A stretch of DNA of 64,000 bases from Bacteroidota bacterium (GTDB lineage: Bacteria; Bacteroidota; Bacteroidia; Flavobacteriales_E; Vicingaceae), in NCBI GenBank assembly GCA_013112545.1, contig JABFGJ010000002.1:329337-393336 (forward strand). The letters run 5' to 3'. Below the pieces are notes generated by a model. It did not search any database. It was not told the DNA's origin and worked only from the letters and a program-made list of their open reading frames with translations. This document shows, piece after piece, positions 43,307-51,974 of this stretch (the stretch's first letter is position 1; the number at the start of each line of letters is the position of its first letter). Made by a program: the position numbers and the translations under genes.

Positions 43307-45037
43307 ATGAAATGCTTTTACTTAACCTTTTTGTCCATTTTAAGCTTATCATTATTTAGTTATAATGATGAAAGTTTAAGTCTTATTAAAGACTCATCAA
43401 AAAGTGCAGTAAAAGACACCATTTATTTTGGTTACGATCCTGATTGGAAACCTTTTCAATTTATAGATGATTTTGGAAATCACAGAGGAATTATTGAAAA
43501 AGTGCTTAAAAAAGTAGAGCAAAGATCAAATTTTGAATTCGTTGCTTTTAAAGGGCTAAACTGGAGTGAGTCGATAGCCGCTTTAAAAAGCGGTAAGGTA
43601 AAGTTAATCCCAATTATAAACGCGACTGATAAGCGAAAAAAATGGATGTATTTTTCCAAATTTGGTTCAAAATTTCCTGCTGTTATTGTTAGTAGAAAGG
43701 AAGATGAATTTATAGAATCTATAGAGGAATTAAAAGGCAAAAATATAGCCTTATCACATGATTATGCTATTACAGAGGAGATAGAAACTCGGTACCCTGA
43801 AATTAATATAATTTACACCAATACTTTTCAAGAGTCTTTATTGTTGTTAAATGCTAAAAAAGTAGAAGCAACAATAGAAGCACTGCCTGTTGCAGGTTAT
43901 TATTTAAGCATAAACGGTTACAAAACTTTAAGAATCAATGGGGATATTCCTGATATAACAATAGACTTAAAAACAGCAAGCTTAATTGAAGACAGCTTAT
44001 TAATTCAGAAAATCGATTCTATTTTTGAGACGATACCAAATCATGAATATTCGGCATTGTTTAATGAATGGATAGATGTAAAATATGAACATGGTGTGAA
44101 CCAACAGAAAGTATTCCGAATTGCTATAATTTCCATCATAATTGTCGTTTTAATTTTATTGACTGGAATCTATAAGAATAGAGCTCTTATGAGAGAAATA
44201 TTTAGAAGAAAAATTATAGAGAACTATCTGAAGACCCAAAACCAAGAGGTTAATCTAGAAAATGAATTGATTAATGCTAAGAAAACTGAGATTTTAGATT
44301 CAATATCATACGCAAAACGAATTCAGAACGCTATTTTACCACGAATACAAGAAGTACAAAAGAAATTTAAAAAATCATTTATACTCTATAAACCTAAAGA
44401 CATAGTTGCCGGTGATTTTTACTGGTACAACCATAAATTCAATACAAATTTTAAATGTTTGGCAGCTGCCGACTGCACAGGTCATGGTGTGCCAGGTGCC
44501 ATGATTTCGGTGATTTGTAATTCTGCATTAAATAGGGCAGTTAATGAATTCGACCTAATAGAGCCTGGAGAAATTTTGACCAAAACTCGAGAACTTGTTG
44601 TTCGTGAATTTGAAAAATCAGTTGAAAAAGTTAATGATGGAATGGACATCGCTTTATGTACTTTAAATGGTAAAACTTTAAAATACGCAGGCGCTAACAA
44701 TCCGCTTTGGATTATTCGGAGTGGAGGAAATGAAATAGAAGAAATAAAAGCTCATAAGCAGTCAATTAGTTTGGTAGATAATCCAGTTCCATTTCCTACC
44801 CATAAAATCAAGGTGGATAAAGGGGATACCTTTTATATTTTTACGGATGGATATGTCGATCAGTTCGGTGGGCCAAAAGGCAAGAAATTCATGGCTCCTA
44901 GGTTTAAAAACTTATTGTTAAATATTCAAGACAAAAACATGTGGGAACAAATGAAAATTCTCAACAATGCATTTGAATCGTGGAGAGGAAATGAAGACCA
45001 ATTAGATGATGTTTGTGTAATTGGAGTACGAGTATAA
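43307..45037 (+). CDS. sensor PP2C phosphatase: periplasmic solute-binding domain plus SpoIIE domain
   Basis: 576-aa transmembrane protein, start at ATG 43307 so that the signal peptide (residues 1-19) leads; an ATG 33 bases upstream is in frame. A type 3 extracellular solute-binding domain spans ~30-255 (DPDWKPFQF, GIIEKVLKK), then a membrane helix (~262-282), a coiled coil with the typical DSISYAKRIQNAILP link, and a SpoIIE/PP2C phosphatase with metal sites VAGDFYW, ADCTGHGVPGAM, FTDGYVDQFGG and DDVCVIGV. It should sense a ligand outside and dephosphorylate a phospho-Ser/Thr regulator inside, possibly SiaC. Confidence 0.85.
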   Translation: MKCFYLTFLSILSLSLFSYNDESLSLIKDSSKSAVKDTIYFGYDPDWKPFQFIDDFGNHRGIIEKVLKKVEQRSNFEFVAFKGLNWSESIAALKSGKVKLIPIINATDKRKKWMYFSKFGSKFPAVIVSRKEDEFIESIEELKGKNIALSHDYAITEEIETRYPEINIIYTNTFQESLLLLNAKKVEATIEALPVAGYYLSINGYKTLRINGDIPDITIDLKTASLIEDSLLIQKIDSIFETIPNHEYSALFNEWIDVKYEHGVNQQKVFRIAIISIIIVVLILLTGIYKNRALMREIFRRKIIENYLKTQNQEVNLENELINAKKTEILDSISYAKRIQNAILPRIQEVQKKFKKSFILYKPKDIVAGDFYWYNHKFNTNFKCLAAADCTGHGVPGAMISVICNSALNRAVNEFDLIEPGEILTKTRELVVREFEKSVEKVNDGMDIALCTLNGKTLKYAGANNPLWIIRSGGNEIEEIKAHKQSISLVDNPVPFPTHKIKVDKGDTFYIFTDGYVDQFGGPKGKKFMAPRFKNLLLNIQDKNMWEQMKILNNAFESWRGNEDQLDDVCVIGVRV

Positions 45038-45054
45038 TCTAAAGCTAGTTTATT

Positions 45055-45714
45055 TTATGCAAACTCAGCAATTACGGTTTCTCCACCGGTTACTTTTTGT
45101 TCTAAGTTCACAATGATTTTTGCATCTAAGGGTAAAAATAAATCAACTCTAGAACCAAATTTAATAAACCCACACTCTTGAGTTTGTTTTACCGCTTCAC
45201 CTTCTTTTCCGTAAAATACAATTCGACGAGCCAAAGCTCCTGCAATTTGTCTAAATAGTACACTTCTACCTTTTGAGTCTTCAACTACAGCGGTTGTTCT
45301 TTCATTTTCTGTTGATGATTTTGGATGCCAAGCAACCAAATATTTACCAGGGTGATATTTGAAATATTTCAATATTCCACCAATAGGATAGAGGTTGTTG
45401 TGTACATTTATTGGAGACATAAAAATAGAAATCTGTCTTCTTTTTTCGTTGAGGTATTCTGTTTCAAGCACTTCTTCAATCACAACCACTTTGCCATCAC
45501 AAGGGCTAATGATTTGATTTTCGTTTATCACAAAGTTCTTTTTGGGGCTTCTAAAAAATTGCAATATCACAATTAATAAAAATGCAGACACCGCATAGCC
45601 TAGATAGACAATGATAGGATAATCAGATAAAAAATAACAAGTTAGTAGATTTAAAACAATTCCGAAAGCAACAACGAGTGCTAAACTTGGATATCCTTCT
45701 TTATGAAATTTCAT
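45055..45714 (-). CDS. psd: phosphatidylserine decarboxylase
   Basis: 219-aa proenzyme of phosphatidylethanolamine synthesis, the short archaeal/Bacteroidota type. The self-cleavage site is the GS in IKFGSRVDLFLP (~residue 185), where Ser becomes the pyruvoyl group. Two N-terminal helices anchor it to the inner membrane. Pro-enzyme segments VHNNLYPIGG and YKYHPGKYLVAWHPKSS are normal. Same strand and 76 bases after cdsA, which makes its lipid precursor. Confidence 0.9.
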   Translation of the reverse strand: MKFHKEGYPSLALVVAFGIVLNLLTCYFLSDYPIIVYLGYAVSAFLLIVILQFFRSPKKNFVINENQIISPCDGKVVVIEEVLETEYLNEKRRQISIFMSPINVHNNLYPIGGILKYFKYHPGKYLVAWHPKSSTENERTTAVVEDSKGRSVLFRQIAGALARRIVFYGKEGEAVKQTQECGFIKFGSRVDLFLPLDAKIIVNLEQKVTGGETVIAEFA

Positions 45715-45790
45715 AGTTTTTGAATTTGCTCAAAAATAGCAATATTGTTACTGCTTTTTTGTTTGAATCATTTAAAATGATTTTTAAGTA

Positions 45791-46627
45791 TTAACTTGTA
45801 ATAAATTCAAGCAGCTTTAGGAAAGTGTAAACCATAGGCGCAGAGATGAAAATACCGTCAAATCGATCTAAAACTCCACCATGACCTGGGAGTAATTTTC
45901 CTGAGTCTTTTATGTTTAAGCTTCTTTTAAATAGCGATTCAACTAAATCGCCTAGAGAGCCAAACACAACTATGATTATTGCAATTCCTAGCCAAACAAT
46001 TAAACTAATTTCTGGGAATAATAGAAAGTTTACATAACCGACAATTAAGCCGAATACAGCTCCACCAATGGAACCTTCCCAGGTTTTTTTAGGAGAAATT
46101 CGTTCAAACAATTTGGTTTTTCCAATTTTTCTACCCACCAAATAAGCTCCGGTATCATTAGCCCACAGCACAAAGAAATAACCAATTAGGATGTTGTAAT
46201 TGTAAGTATTACCAAATTTATAATTGGCAAAATAGGCTATTTCATGTAAGAGTGTAAAAGGTATGGCAACATATATAATTCCTAAAATAGTATATCCAAT
46301 GTTGGGGATTGGCTGTGGTCTATTCCGAAACAATTCGATAATAAAAATGCCAAATACAATTGGAATAATTAGAAAAAGGGTGTTGATGTTTAGCTTAGCT
46401 TGCGATGCTAAAACGGAAATTGTAAAGTATGCCAAACCTCCAACTATACCAACCTTCATTTGAGGTTTTATGTCAGTAGGTTTAAAAAAATTGTAAAACT
46501 CTCTTTGGCTTAACAAGATTATGGCAAAGAATAATATAGATGAGGCAAACTCACTTAATATGATTGAACCTAAAAGCGTAATCACAAAAAGAATGCTGGT
46601 CAAAAGTCTTTCTTGAAAATTTGTCAC
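45791..46627 (-). CDS. cdsA: phosphatidate cytidylyltransferase
   Basis: 278-aa inner-membrane enzyme making CDP-diacylglycerol. About eight helices; the C-terminal signature SPKKTWEGSIGG and DSGKLLPGHGGVLDRFDG is intact. It overlaps DUF2007 by four bases and lies downstream of ftsH, so the unit is rsfS-ftsH-DUF2007-cdsA-psd. Confidence 0.95.
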   Translation of the reverse strand: MTNFQERLLTSILFVITLLGSIILSEFASSILFFAIILLSQREFYNFFKPTDIKPQMKVGIVGGLAYFTISVLASQAKLNINTLFLIIPIVFGIFIIELFRNRPQPIPNIGYTILGIIYVAIPFTLLHEIAYFANYKFGNTYNYNILIGYFFVLWANDTGAYLVGRKIGKTKLFERISPKKTWEGSIGGAVFGLIVGYVNFLLFPEISLIVWLGIAIIIVVFGSLGDLVESLFKRSLNIKDSGKLLPGHGGVLDRFDGIFISAPMVYTFLKLLEFITS

Positions 46628-46836
46628 AATTCGTTTTTATCAATTAAATGTTTAGCGCGAATTACATCGTCGGGATGCACATAAAGTTCTACTTGTCCGT
46701 TAAATAAATGTACGTGTGAGGAATCTCGCTTGTTGAGTATTACACTCGAAACATTCTCTTCTTCTAAAGCATATTTTATCAATTCTGCTAAATAAGAAAC
46801 ATCGGTGCTATATACTTTAACCCAATCTTCGGCCAT
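46624..46836 (-). CDS. DUF2007 putative signal-transducing protein
   Basis: 70-aa protein with the DUF2007 pattern (VYSTDVSYLAELIKYALEEE, SSVILNKRDSS, VELYVHPDD). Members are small alpha/beta proteins thought to be signal-transducing; function unknown. It overlaps cdsA by four bases and is 31 bases after ftsH. Confidence 0.85.
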   Translation of the reverse strand: MAEDWVKVYSTDVSYLAELIKYALEEENVSSVILNKRDSSHVHLFNGQVELYVHPDDVIRAKHLIDKNEL

Positions 46837-46867
46837 GACTTAATTATGTGAATTACAAAGCATAAGC

Positions 46868-49009
46868 CTAGGCTTTATTTAGTTTTTCTTCTTCTAAAGA
46901 TTCTTTTGATTGATCCGTAGTATTATTTCCTTCCACTGAATTTCCTTCTTCAATTTTGGTCTCTACATTCTCCTCATCAACTTGATTAGCTAAAATCTCT
47001 TTTTCCAGTAGATCTTTTGCCTTTCCACTTACATTGGCATCTACTTTTTCTGATTCTTTAAATGCTCTTTTACCAAAAACTCGCTCTAAGTCATCTTTAA
47101 AGATTACTTCTTTTTCAAGTAATAATTCAGCTAGTTGAGTTAATTTATCTTTATTCTCTTCTAGAATATTTTTTGTTTTGATGTAAGCTGCTTCAACCAT
47201 CTTACTAACTTCTTCATCTATCAACTGGCCAGTTTTTTCGCTATAAGGTTTGTGAAAGCCATATTCATTTTGGCCACTAGAATCATAAAAGCTAATGTTG
47301 CCAACTTTTTCATTTAAGCCATAAACTGAAACCATGGCGTAAGCTTGTTTTGTTATTTTTTCCAGATCGCTTAAGGCTCCTGTAGAGATTTCCCCAAACA
47401 TCACTTCCTCGGCAGCTCTACCACCTAAAGCAGCACACATTTCATCAAGCATTTGTTCTTTCGTGGTGATTTGCCTTTCTTCTGGTAAATACCAAGCAGC
47501 TCCTAGAGACCTACCTCTAGGTACAATAGTAACCTTTACTAATGGAGAAGCATGTTCTACTAGCCAACTAACGGCAGCATGCCCAGCTTCGTGATAAGCT
47601 ATCACTTTTTTCTCATCTGCGGTTATTATTTTATTCTTCTTTTCCAATCCACCTATTACTCGGTCAACTGCATCTAAAAAGTCTTGATGTGTAATGCTTT
47701 TCTTTTTCTTTCTTGCAGCAATTAGCGCAGACTCATTACAAATGTTTGCAATATCAGCCCCAGAAAAACCAGGAGTTTGCTTACCTAAGAAATTGATATC
47801 AACTGTATGATCAATCTTTAAAGGTTTTACGTGAACTTTAAAAATGGCAATTCGTTCTGGTAAGTCTGGTAAATCAACATGAATTTGTCGATCAAAACGA
47901 CCAGGTCTTAATAAGGCTCTATCCAAAACTTCAGCTCTATTGGTAGCTGCCAATAGAATAACACCGCTGTTAGTTCCAAAACCATCCATTTCAGTTAATA
48001 ATTGGTTCAAAGTATTTTCTCTTTCGTCGTTTCCGCCTTGAGCCATGCCTTTTCCTCTAGCTCTACCAACTGCATCAATTTCATCTATAAATACAATTGC
48101 AGGTGCTTTTTCTTTGGCTTGTTTAAATAAATCTCTAACCCTAGAAGCACCTACACCTACAAACATTTCAACAAAGTCAGATCCTGATAGACTAAAGAAT
48201 GGTACTTGAGCTTCTCCAGCAACTGCTTTCGCAAGTAAAGTTTTACCAGTTCCAGGAGGGCCAACCAACAATGCACCTTTAGGAATTTTTGCTCCTAATT
48301 CAGTATATCTTTTTGGGTTTTTTAAAAACTCAACAATTTCTTCAATTTCCTCTTTTGCTTCAGCTAAACCAGCTACATCATCAAAAGATATGCTTACGTT
48401 TTTTTCTTTGTCAAATAGGGTGGCTTTGGATTTACCAATATTAAAAATTTGACCACCAGGGCCTCCTGCTCCACCAGTCATTCGTTTCATGATAAACATC
48501 CAAAATGCGATAATGATGATTATTGGCAGCAACCAGCCTAACAAATCACCAGTATAGTTCTGACGAGTCTCATATTCAGGGTGAATTTTTTGCTCTTCTG
48601 GCAGCCCATCTAGCACTCGATTGTAATCGGAGTTAAACTGATCGATAGTTCCAATTTTAAGGTAGTATTGAGGACTAGAAGATCCACTAGCTCCCAAACT
48701 TTCATTGCGAACATCTGCATATTTTTCTTGTTGTAAAGCTTCTTTTTTAATGTAAATTTCTGCTTTAGACTCAGAGCCCATAGTCACTACTACAATGCGT
48801 TCAACCTCGTTGGTTTTCAGCATTTCATTTACAAATTTATTCCAAGTAGTTTTCTTCTCTCCACCACTAAATTGAAACAATTGTGTTCCAATTAGCAAGA
48901 CACCAATTATAGCATAAATCCAATAAAAATTAAACTGTTTTTTTGGATTATTCTTATTCCCAGAGGTCTCTTTCCTCTTGTATGCCTGTTTCTTTTTCTC
49001 TTCTGCCAT
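46868..49009 (-). CDS. ftsH: ATP-dependent zinc metalloprotease FtsH
   Basis: 713-aa inner-membrane AAA+ protease that degrades misassembled membrane proteins and short-lived regulators. Two membrane helices (~29-46 and ~150-172), Walker A GPPGTGKT, Walker B FIDEID, second region of homology, and the zinc motif HEAGH at about residue 470. A charged C-terminal tail of ~70 residues is typical of Bacteroidota. It starts 9 bases after rsfS. Confidence 0.97.
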   Translation of the reverse strand: MAEEKKKQAYKRKETSGNKNNPKKQFNFYWIYAIIGVLLIGTQLFQFSGGEKKTTWNKFVNEMLKTNEVERIVVVTMGSESKAEIYIKKEALQQEKYADVRNESLGASGSSSPQYYLKIGTIDQFNSDYNRVLDGLPEEQKIHPEYETRQNYTGDLLGWLLPIIIIIAFWMFIMKRMTGGAGGPGGQIFNIGKSKATLFDKEKNVSISFDDVAGLAEAKEEIEEIVEFLKNPKRYTELGAKIPKGALLVGPPGTGKTLLAKAVAGEAQVPFFSLSGSDFVEMFVGVGASRVRDLFKQAKEKAPAIVFIDEIDAVGRARGKGMAQGGNDERENTLNQLLTEMDGFGTNSGVILLAATNRAEVLDRALLRPGRFDRQIHVDLPDLPERIAIFKVHVKPLKIDHTVDINFLGKQTPGFSGADIANICNESALIAARKKKKSITHQDFLDAVDRVIGGLEKKNKIITADEKKVIAYHEAGHAAVSWLVEHASPLVKVTIVPRGRSLGAAWYLPEERQITTKEQMLDEMCAALGGRAAEEVMFGEISTGALSDLEKITKQAYAMVSVYGLNEKVGNISFYDSSGQNEYGFHKPYSEKTGQLIDEEVSKMVEAAYIKTKNILEENKDKLTQLAELLLEKEVIFKDDLERVFGKRAFKESEKVDANVSGKAKDLLEKEILANQVDEENVETKIEEGNSVEGNNTTDQSKESLEEEKLNKA

Positions 49010-49018
49010 TCTTTCTAA

Positions 49019-49396
49019 TTAATTAGCTGCTTTTATATCTTTTCTTTTTGCGTCGGCCCACAAACCTTCTAAATTAAAAAAATCTCTTTTTTCAGGATTT
49101 AATATATGAGCGACTACATTCACATAATCTAATAACACCCATTCACCGTTTTGTGTTCCCTCAATGTGCCAAGGTTTTTCTCCTAATTTTTTTTGAACTT
49201 CTACTTCTATCGAATCCTTTATCGCATTTATTTGTGTTGAGGAGTTTGCTTGACAGATTATAAAGTAGTCTGTAACCGCGCCATCTAGACCTTGAAGGTT
49301 TAATTGCACGATGTGTTCCCCTTTTTTTTCTTGAATTCCTTCTATGATTGCCGCTGCCAAAACGTCGGATGTAACTGGTTTTATTTTGTTTGCCAT
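49019..49396 (-). CDS. rsfS: ribosome silencing factor RsfS
   Basis: 125-aa protein that binds ribosomal protein uL14 and blocks subunit joining when nutrients are scarce. Family segments AAIIEGIQEKKGEHIVQLNL and VTDYFIICQANSSTQINAI, KPWHIEG and WVLLDYVNVVAHI are present. First gene of the ftsH operon, with a -7 promoter element 23 bases upstream. Confidence 0.93.
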   Translation of the reverse strand: MANKIKPVTSDVLAAAIIEGIQEKKGEHIVQLNLQGLDGAVTDYFIICQANSSTQINAIKDSIEVEVQKKLGEKPWHIEGTQNGEWVLLDYVNVVAHILNPEKRDFFNLEGLWADAKRKDIKAAN

Positions 49397-49418
49397 ATAA
49401 TTTTTTAGCGAATTTTTA

Positions 49419-49426
49419 CAAAAGTA
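49419..49426 (-). promoter_or_regulatory. TAnnTTTG -7 element of the rsfS-ftsH-cdsA unit
   Basis: TACTTTTG on the minus strand, 22 bases before the rsfS ATG. The gene on the other side, birA, is divergent. Confidence 0.55.
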
Positions 49427-49482
49427 AGGATTTTCATTGTCTAAAATCAGTTCCTTTGTGAGTCCTGAAGCCTTTTAAAATA

Positions 49483-50229
49483 ATGATTTCAAGCAAATTT
49501 AATTTTCAAATTTTTAATTTATCTAATCTAGAGTCAACCAATAGTTATGCCCTTGAATTACTGAAGACAAAAAAGGTAAAAGAAGGCAGTGTTTTTAGAT
49601 CCGATTTTCAATCAAATGGCAAAGGCCAACAAGGTAAAAGCTGGGAGTCGGAGCAAGGTAAAAATCTGTTATTCAGCTTGGTAATTAGTCCAGGCTTATT
49701 GATTGAAAATCAATTTCTAATCAGCCAATGCGTAGCCTTGGGATTAAAGAACTATTTAGACAGTTTGGCAGTTGGTAAAGTGGAAGTAAAATGGCCTAAT
49801 GATATTTTGATTAATCGCAGAAAAGTAGCAGGGATTTTAATTGAAAACACTGTAGAGGGCAAACTTATTTCTAATTCTATTATCGGAATAGGATTAAATG
49901 TTAATCAAACCCAATTTGAAACTTATGAAAGAGCAGCAATCTCTTTAAAACAATTGAGTTTAGCAGATTTTAATTTGGATTTAGAATTGGCAAATTTATT
50001 ATCGTTTATTAAATCGACTTTTCGCGAATACAATATTTACGGCAAAAGTTATATTCAAACTCATTACTTGGAAAGTTTGTATGGATTTCATCAAGCTGTT
50101 TTGCTAGAAGATAAATTGGGAACATTCAAAGGCAAAATAGCCCAAGTAGCCAATCATGGTATTATCCAAGTATGGAGAAATGGAAAGCTTTGTTCTTATG
50201 ATTTGAAAGAACTGAAATTTATAGCTTAA
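49483..50229 (+). CDS. birA: biotin--[acetyl-CoA-carboxylase] ligase
   Basis: 248-aa biotin-protein ligase without a DNA-binding domain. Segments: STNSYALELL, SNGKGQQGKSWES (biotin/ATP loop), VKWPNDILINRRKVAGILIEN and IGIGLNVNQ. It biotinylates the biotin carboxyl carrier proteins in the cytoplasm. Its 3' end overlaps the convergent SRPBCC gene. Confidence 0.95.
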   Translation: MISSKFNFQIFNLSNLESTNSYALELLKTKKVKEGSVFRSDFQSNGKGQQGKSWESEQGKNLLFSLVISPGLLIENQFLISQCVALGLKNYLDSLAVGKVEVKWPNDILINRRKVAGILIENTVEGKLISNSIIGIGLNVNQTQFETYERAAISLKQLSLADFNLDLELANLLSFIKSTFREYNIYGKSYIQTHYLESLYGFHQAVLLEDKLGTFKGKIAQVANHGIIQVWRNGKLCSYDLKELKFIA

Positions 50230-50623
50230 TCTCGCTTGCTTTTGTTACTAGCATATTGAAGAAATTGGTCAATGGTTTAACCACCATCATTTTCATAAAT
50301 GGATTAATATCTCCTTCAAAAACCATGTAAGCTTCTGCACCATTATTTGGTTTTTCAGCTATGTGAATATCGAGATTAAAGCTAAATGGCACTTTTCCGA
50401 AAGAAGAGATTTTTATAAGCTCATGTTCTGTTTGAGATTCTTTTTTCAAACCTATTCTAGCCATTCCTTTTATGGTAAACTCGCATTGATTTTCGCCAGA
50501 AGACCATTTTTCAATTTTATCTTGGGGCATCAATTTCTCAAAATTGTTTAAATCTGTTAGAAAGTCAAACAATTGCTTTTGGCTATTTGAGGTGATTTTG
50601 TGATCTGTTTCTATTCTTGTCAT
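50219..50623 (-). CDS. SRPBCC family protein
   Basis: 134-aa protein with one START-like ligand-binding fold (KQLFDFLTDLNNFEKLMPQ, then EKPNNGAEAYMVFEGDINPF). Bacteroidota keep it next to pyrE; role unknown. The ATG overlaps the pyrE stop by four bases (ATGA). Confidence 0.8.
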   Translation of the reverse strand: MTRIETDHKITSNSQKQLFDFLTDLNNFEKLMPQDKIEKWSSGENQCEFTIKGMARIGLKKESQTEHELIKISSFGKVPFSFNLDIHIAEKPNNGAEAYMVFEGDINPFMKMMVVKPLTNFFNMLVTKASEIKL

Positions 50624-51267
50624 AATACTGCGTTCCAGTTTGCTGGGTTCTCTCTCCAGTTTTTTAGTGATTCTATATCTTCTGCATTTATATAGCCATG
50701 TTCAACGGCGGTTTCAATTAAGCTGTTGTAGTCGCTCAAAGTATATAATGGGCATTTGTAAGCATCGAAATTATCTTTGGCAACTTGAAAGTTATAAGTG
50801 AAAATTGCGACCATACCAACAACGTGGCAACCGGCATTTCTCAATGCTTCAACAGCTTTTAAACTGCTCATGCCTGTAGAAATTAAGTCTTCAATTACAA
50901 CAACACGTTGTCCCTCTTGCACGTCTCCTTCTATTAGGTTTTGCAAGCCGTGACCTTTTGAAGCCGAACGAACATAAATAAAGGGCAATTCCATGTCTTG
51001 AGCTATTAACGCTCCTTGTGCAATTCCACCAGTTGCAACTCCTGCAATCACATCTACTTGGCCAAAGTTTTCGAGTATGCTGTTGACGTATTCTTGACGA
51101 ATATAGGTTCTTACTTTAGGGTAAGAAAGCGTTTTGCGGTTGTCGCAATAAATTGGAGATTGCCAGCCTGAAGCCCACTGAAATGGGGTGGTTCGGCTAA
51201 GTTTGATTGCTTTTATTTGCAATAAAAATTCGGCTACTTTATGTGCCGTATCTTTGTTAATTTTCAT
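50620..51267 (-). CDS. pyrE: orotate phosphoribosyltransferase
   Basis: 215-aa enzyme of pyrimidine synthesis, orotate plus PRPP to OMP. PRPP loop VVVIEDLISTGMSS; GVATGGIAQGALIAQDM and VRSASKGHG are also typical. Starts at ATG 51267; the NUDIX gene begins two bases away on the other strand. Confidence 0.95.
   Translation of the reverse strand: MKINKDTAHKVAEFLLQIKAIKLSRTTPFQWASGWQSPIYCDNRKTLSYPKVRTYIRQEYVNSILENFGQVDVIAGVATGGIAQGALIAQDMELPFIYVRSASKGHGLQNLIEGDVQEGQRVVVIEDLISTGMSSLKAVEALRNAGCHVVGMVAIFTYNFQVAKDNFDAYKCPLYTLSDYNSLIETAVEHGYINAEDIESLKNWRENPANWNAVL
51249..51256 (+). promoter_or_regulatory. TAnnTTTG element inside pyrE, for the NUDIX gene
   Basis: TATCTTTG, 13 bases before the NUDIX ATG, so this promoter lies inside the pyrE coding region. 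Confidence 0.45.
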
Positions 51268-51269
51268 GT

Positions 51270-51878
51270 ATGCAAAGGTATAAAGTTTTTATCAATGAGC
51301 ACTCCATATTATTTAGCTCGAACCTAGAAAAATCAACAATTGTTGATAATTTATTGACACTTCATAATCCTAATTCCGAAAGCATGAAATTAGTAGTTGA
51401 ATGGCTTTTGGTTGAGAATGTTAAGACTGTTGTTTGTTTTGAAAGTCAAGATTTGGAAAATTTATGGAGCTCATTTTACTACTTATTTGAAATTGTGGAA
51501 GCAGCAGGTGGTAAAGTAAAAAACCAGCATGGGGAAATTCTTTTTATTTATCGTTTAGGGAAATGGGATTTGCCCAAAGGAAAAATTGAAGTAGGTGAAG
51601 ATCGAAATTCTGCAGCAGTTAGAGAAGTGGAGGAGGAGTGCGGAATTTCTAAATTGAAAATTACAAGAGCTTTAGAAACAACTTATCACATGTATCATAT
51701 GGGGGAACGTTTAATTTTAAAACCGACCTATTGGTTTGAAATGTTCTGTGCAGATGAATCTGAATTAATACCTCAAAAAGAAGAAGCCATTGAAAAAGCG
51801 AAATGGGTAAATGAAGCTGATTTGAGCGAGCAATTGAATAATACTTATGCGAGTCTTAAAAAGATAATTACGAATTAA
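51270..51878 (+). CDS. NUDIX hydrolase
   Basis: 202-aa protein with a complete NUDIX box at residues 104-126 (G104, E110, R118-E119, E122-E123, G125). Nudix enzymes cleave nucleoside-diphosphate-linked compounds; the substrate is not predictable. N-terminal ~85 residues are a domain of its own. Gene runs divergently from pyrE, with two bases between the starts. The stop lies in a 14-bp tandem repeat. Confidence 0.88.
   Translation: MQRYKVFINEHSILFSSNLEKSTIVDNLLTLHNPNSESMKLVVEWLLVENVKTVVCFESQDLENLWSSFYYLFEIVEAAGGKVKNQHGEILFIYRLGKWDLPKGKIEVGEDRNSAAVREVEEECGISKLKITRALETTYHMYHMGERLILKPTYWFEMFCADESELIPQKEEAIEKAKWVNEADLSEQLNNTYASLKKIITN
51273..51280 (-). promoter_or_regulatory. TAnnTTTG element of pyrE, inside the NUDIX gene
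   Basis: TACCTTTG on the minus strand, five bases before the pyrE ATG. It lies within the first codons of the NUDIX gene. Confidence 0.5.
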
Positions 51879-51911
51879 TAATTACGAATTAATAATTACG
51901 AATTAATAATT
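51864..51911 (+). repeat. 14-bp tandem repeat
   Basis: Unit ATAATTACGAATTA, three full copies (51864, 51878, 51892) and a partial fourth. The first copy contains the end and stop codon of the NUDIX gene. Confidence 0.9.
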
Positions 51912-51974
51912 GCCAAGTGTCATTTTTAACATTAATCAACGCTTGATTCGCATAATTAACAGATTAGTCACTTG

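Noticed and set aside
51864..51911. 14-bp tandem repeats read as a CRISPR array
   Set aside because: Units are contiguous with no spacers and only three copies; simple tandem repeat.
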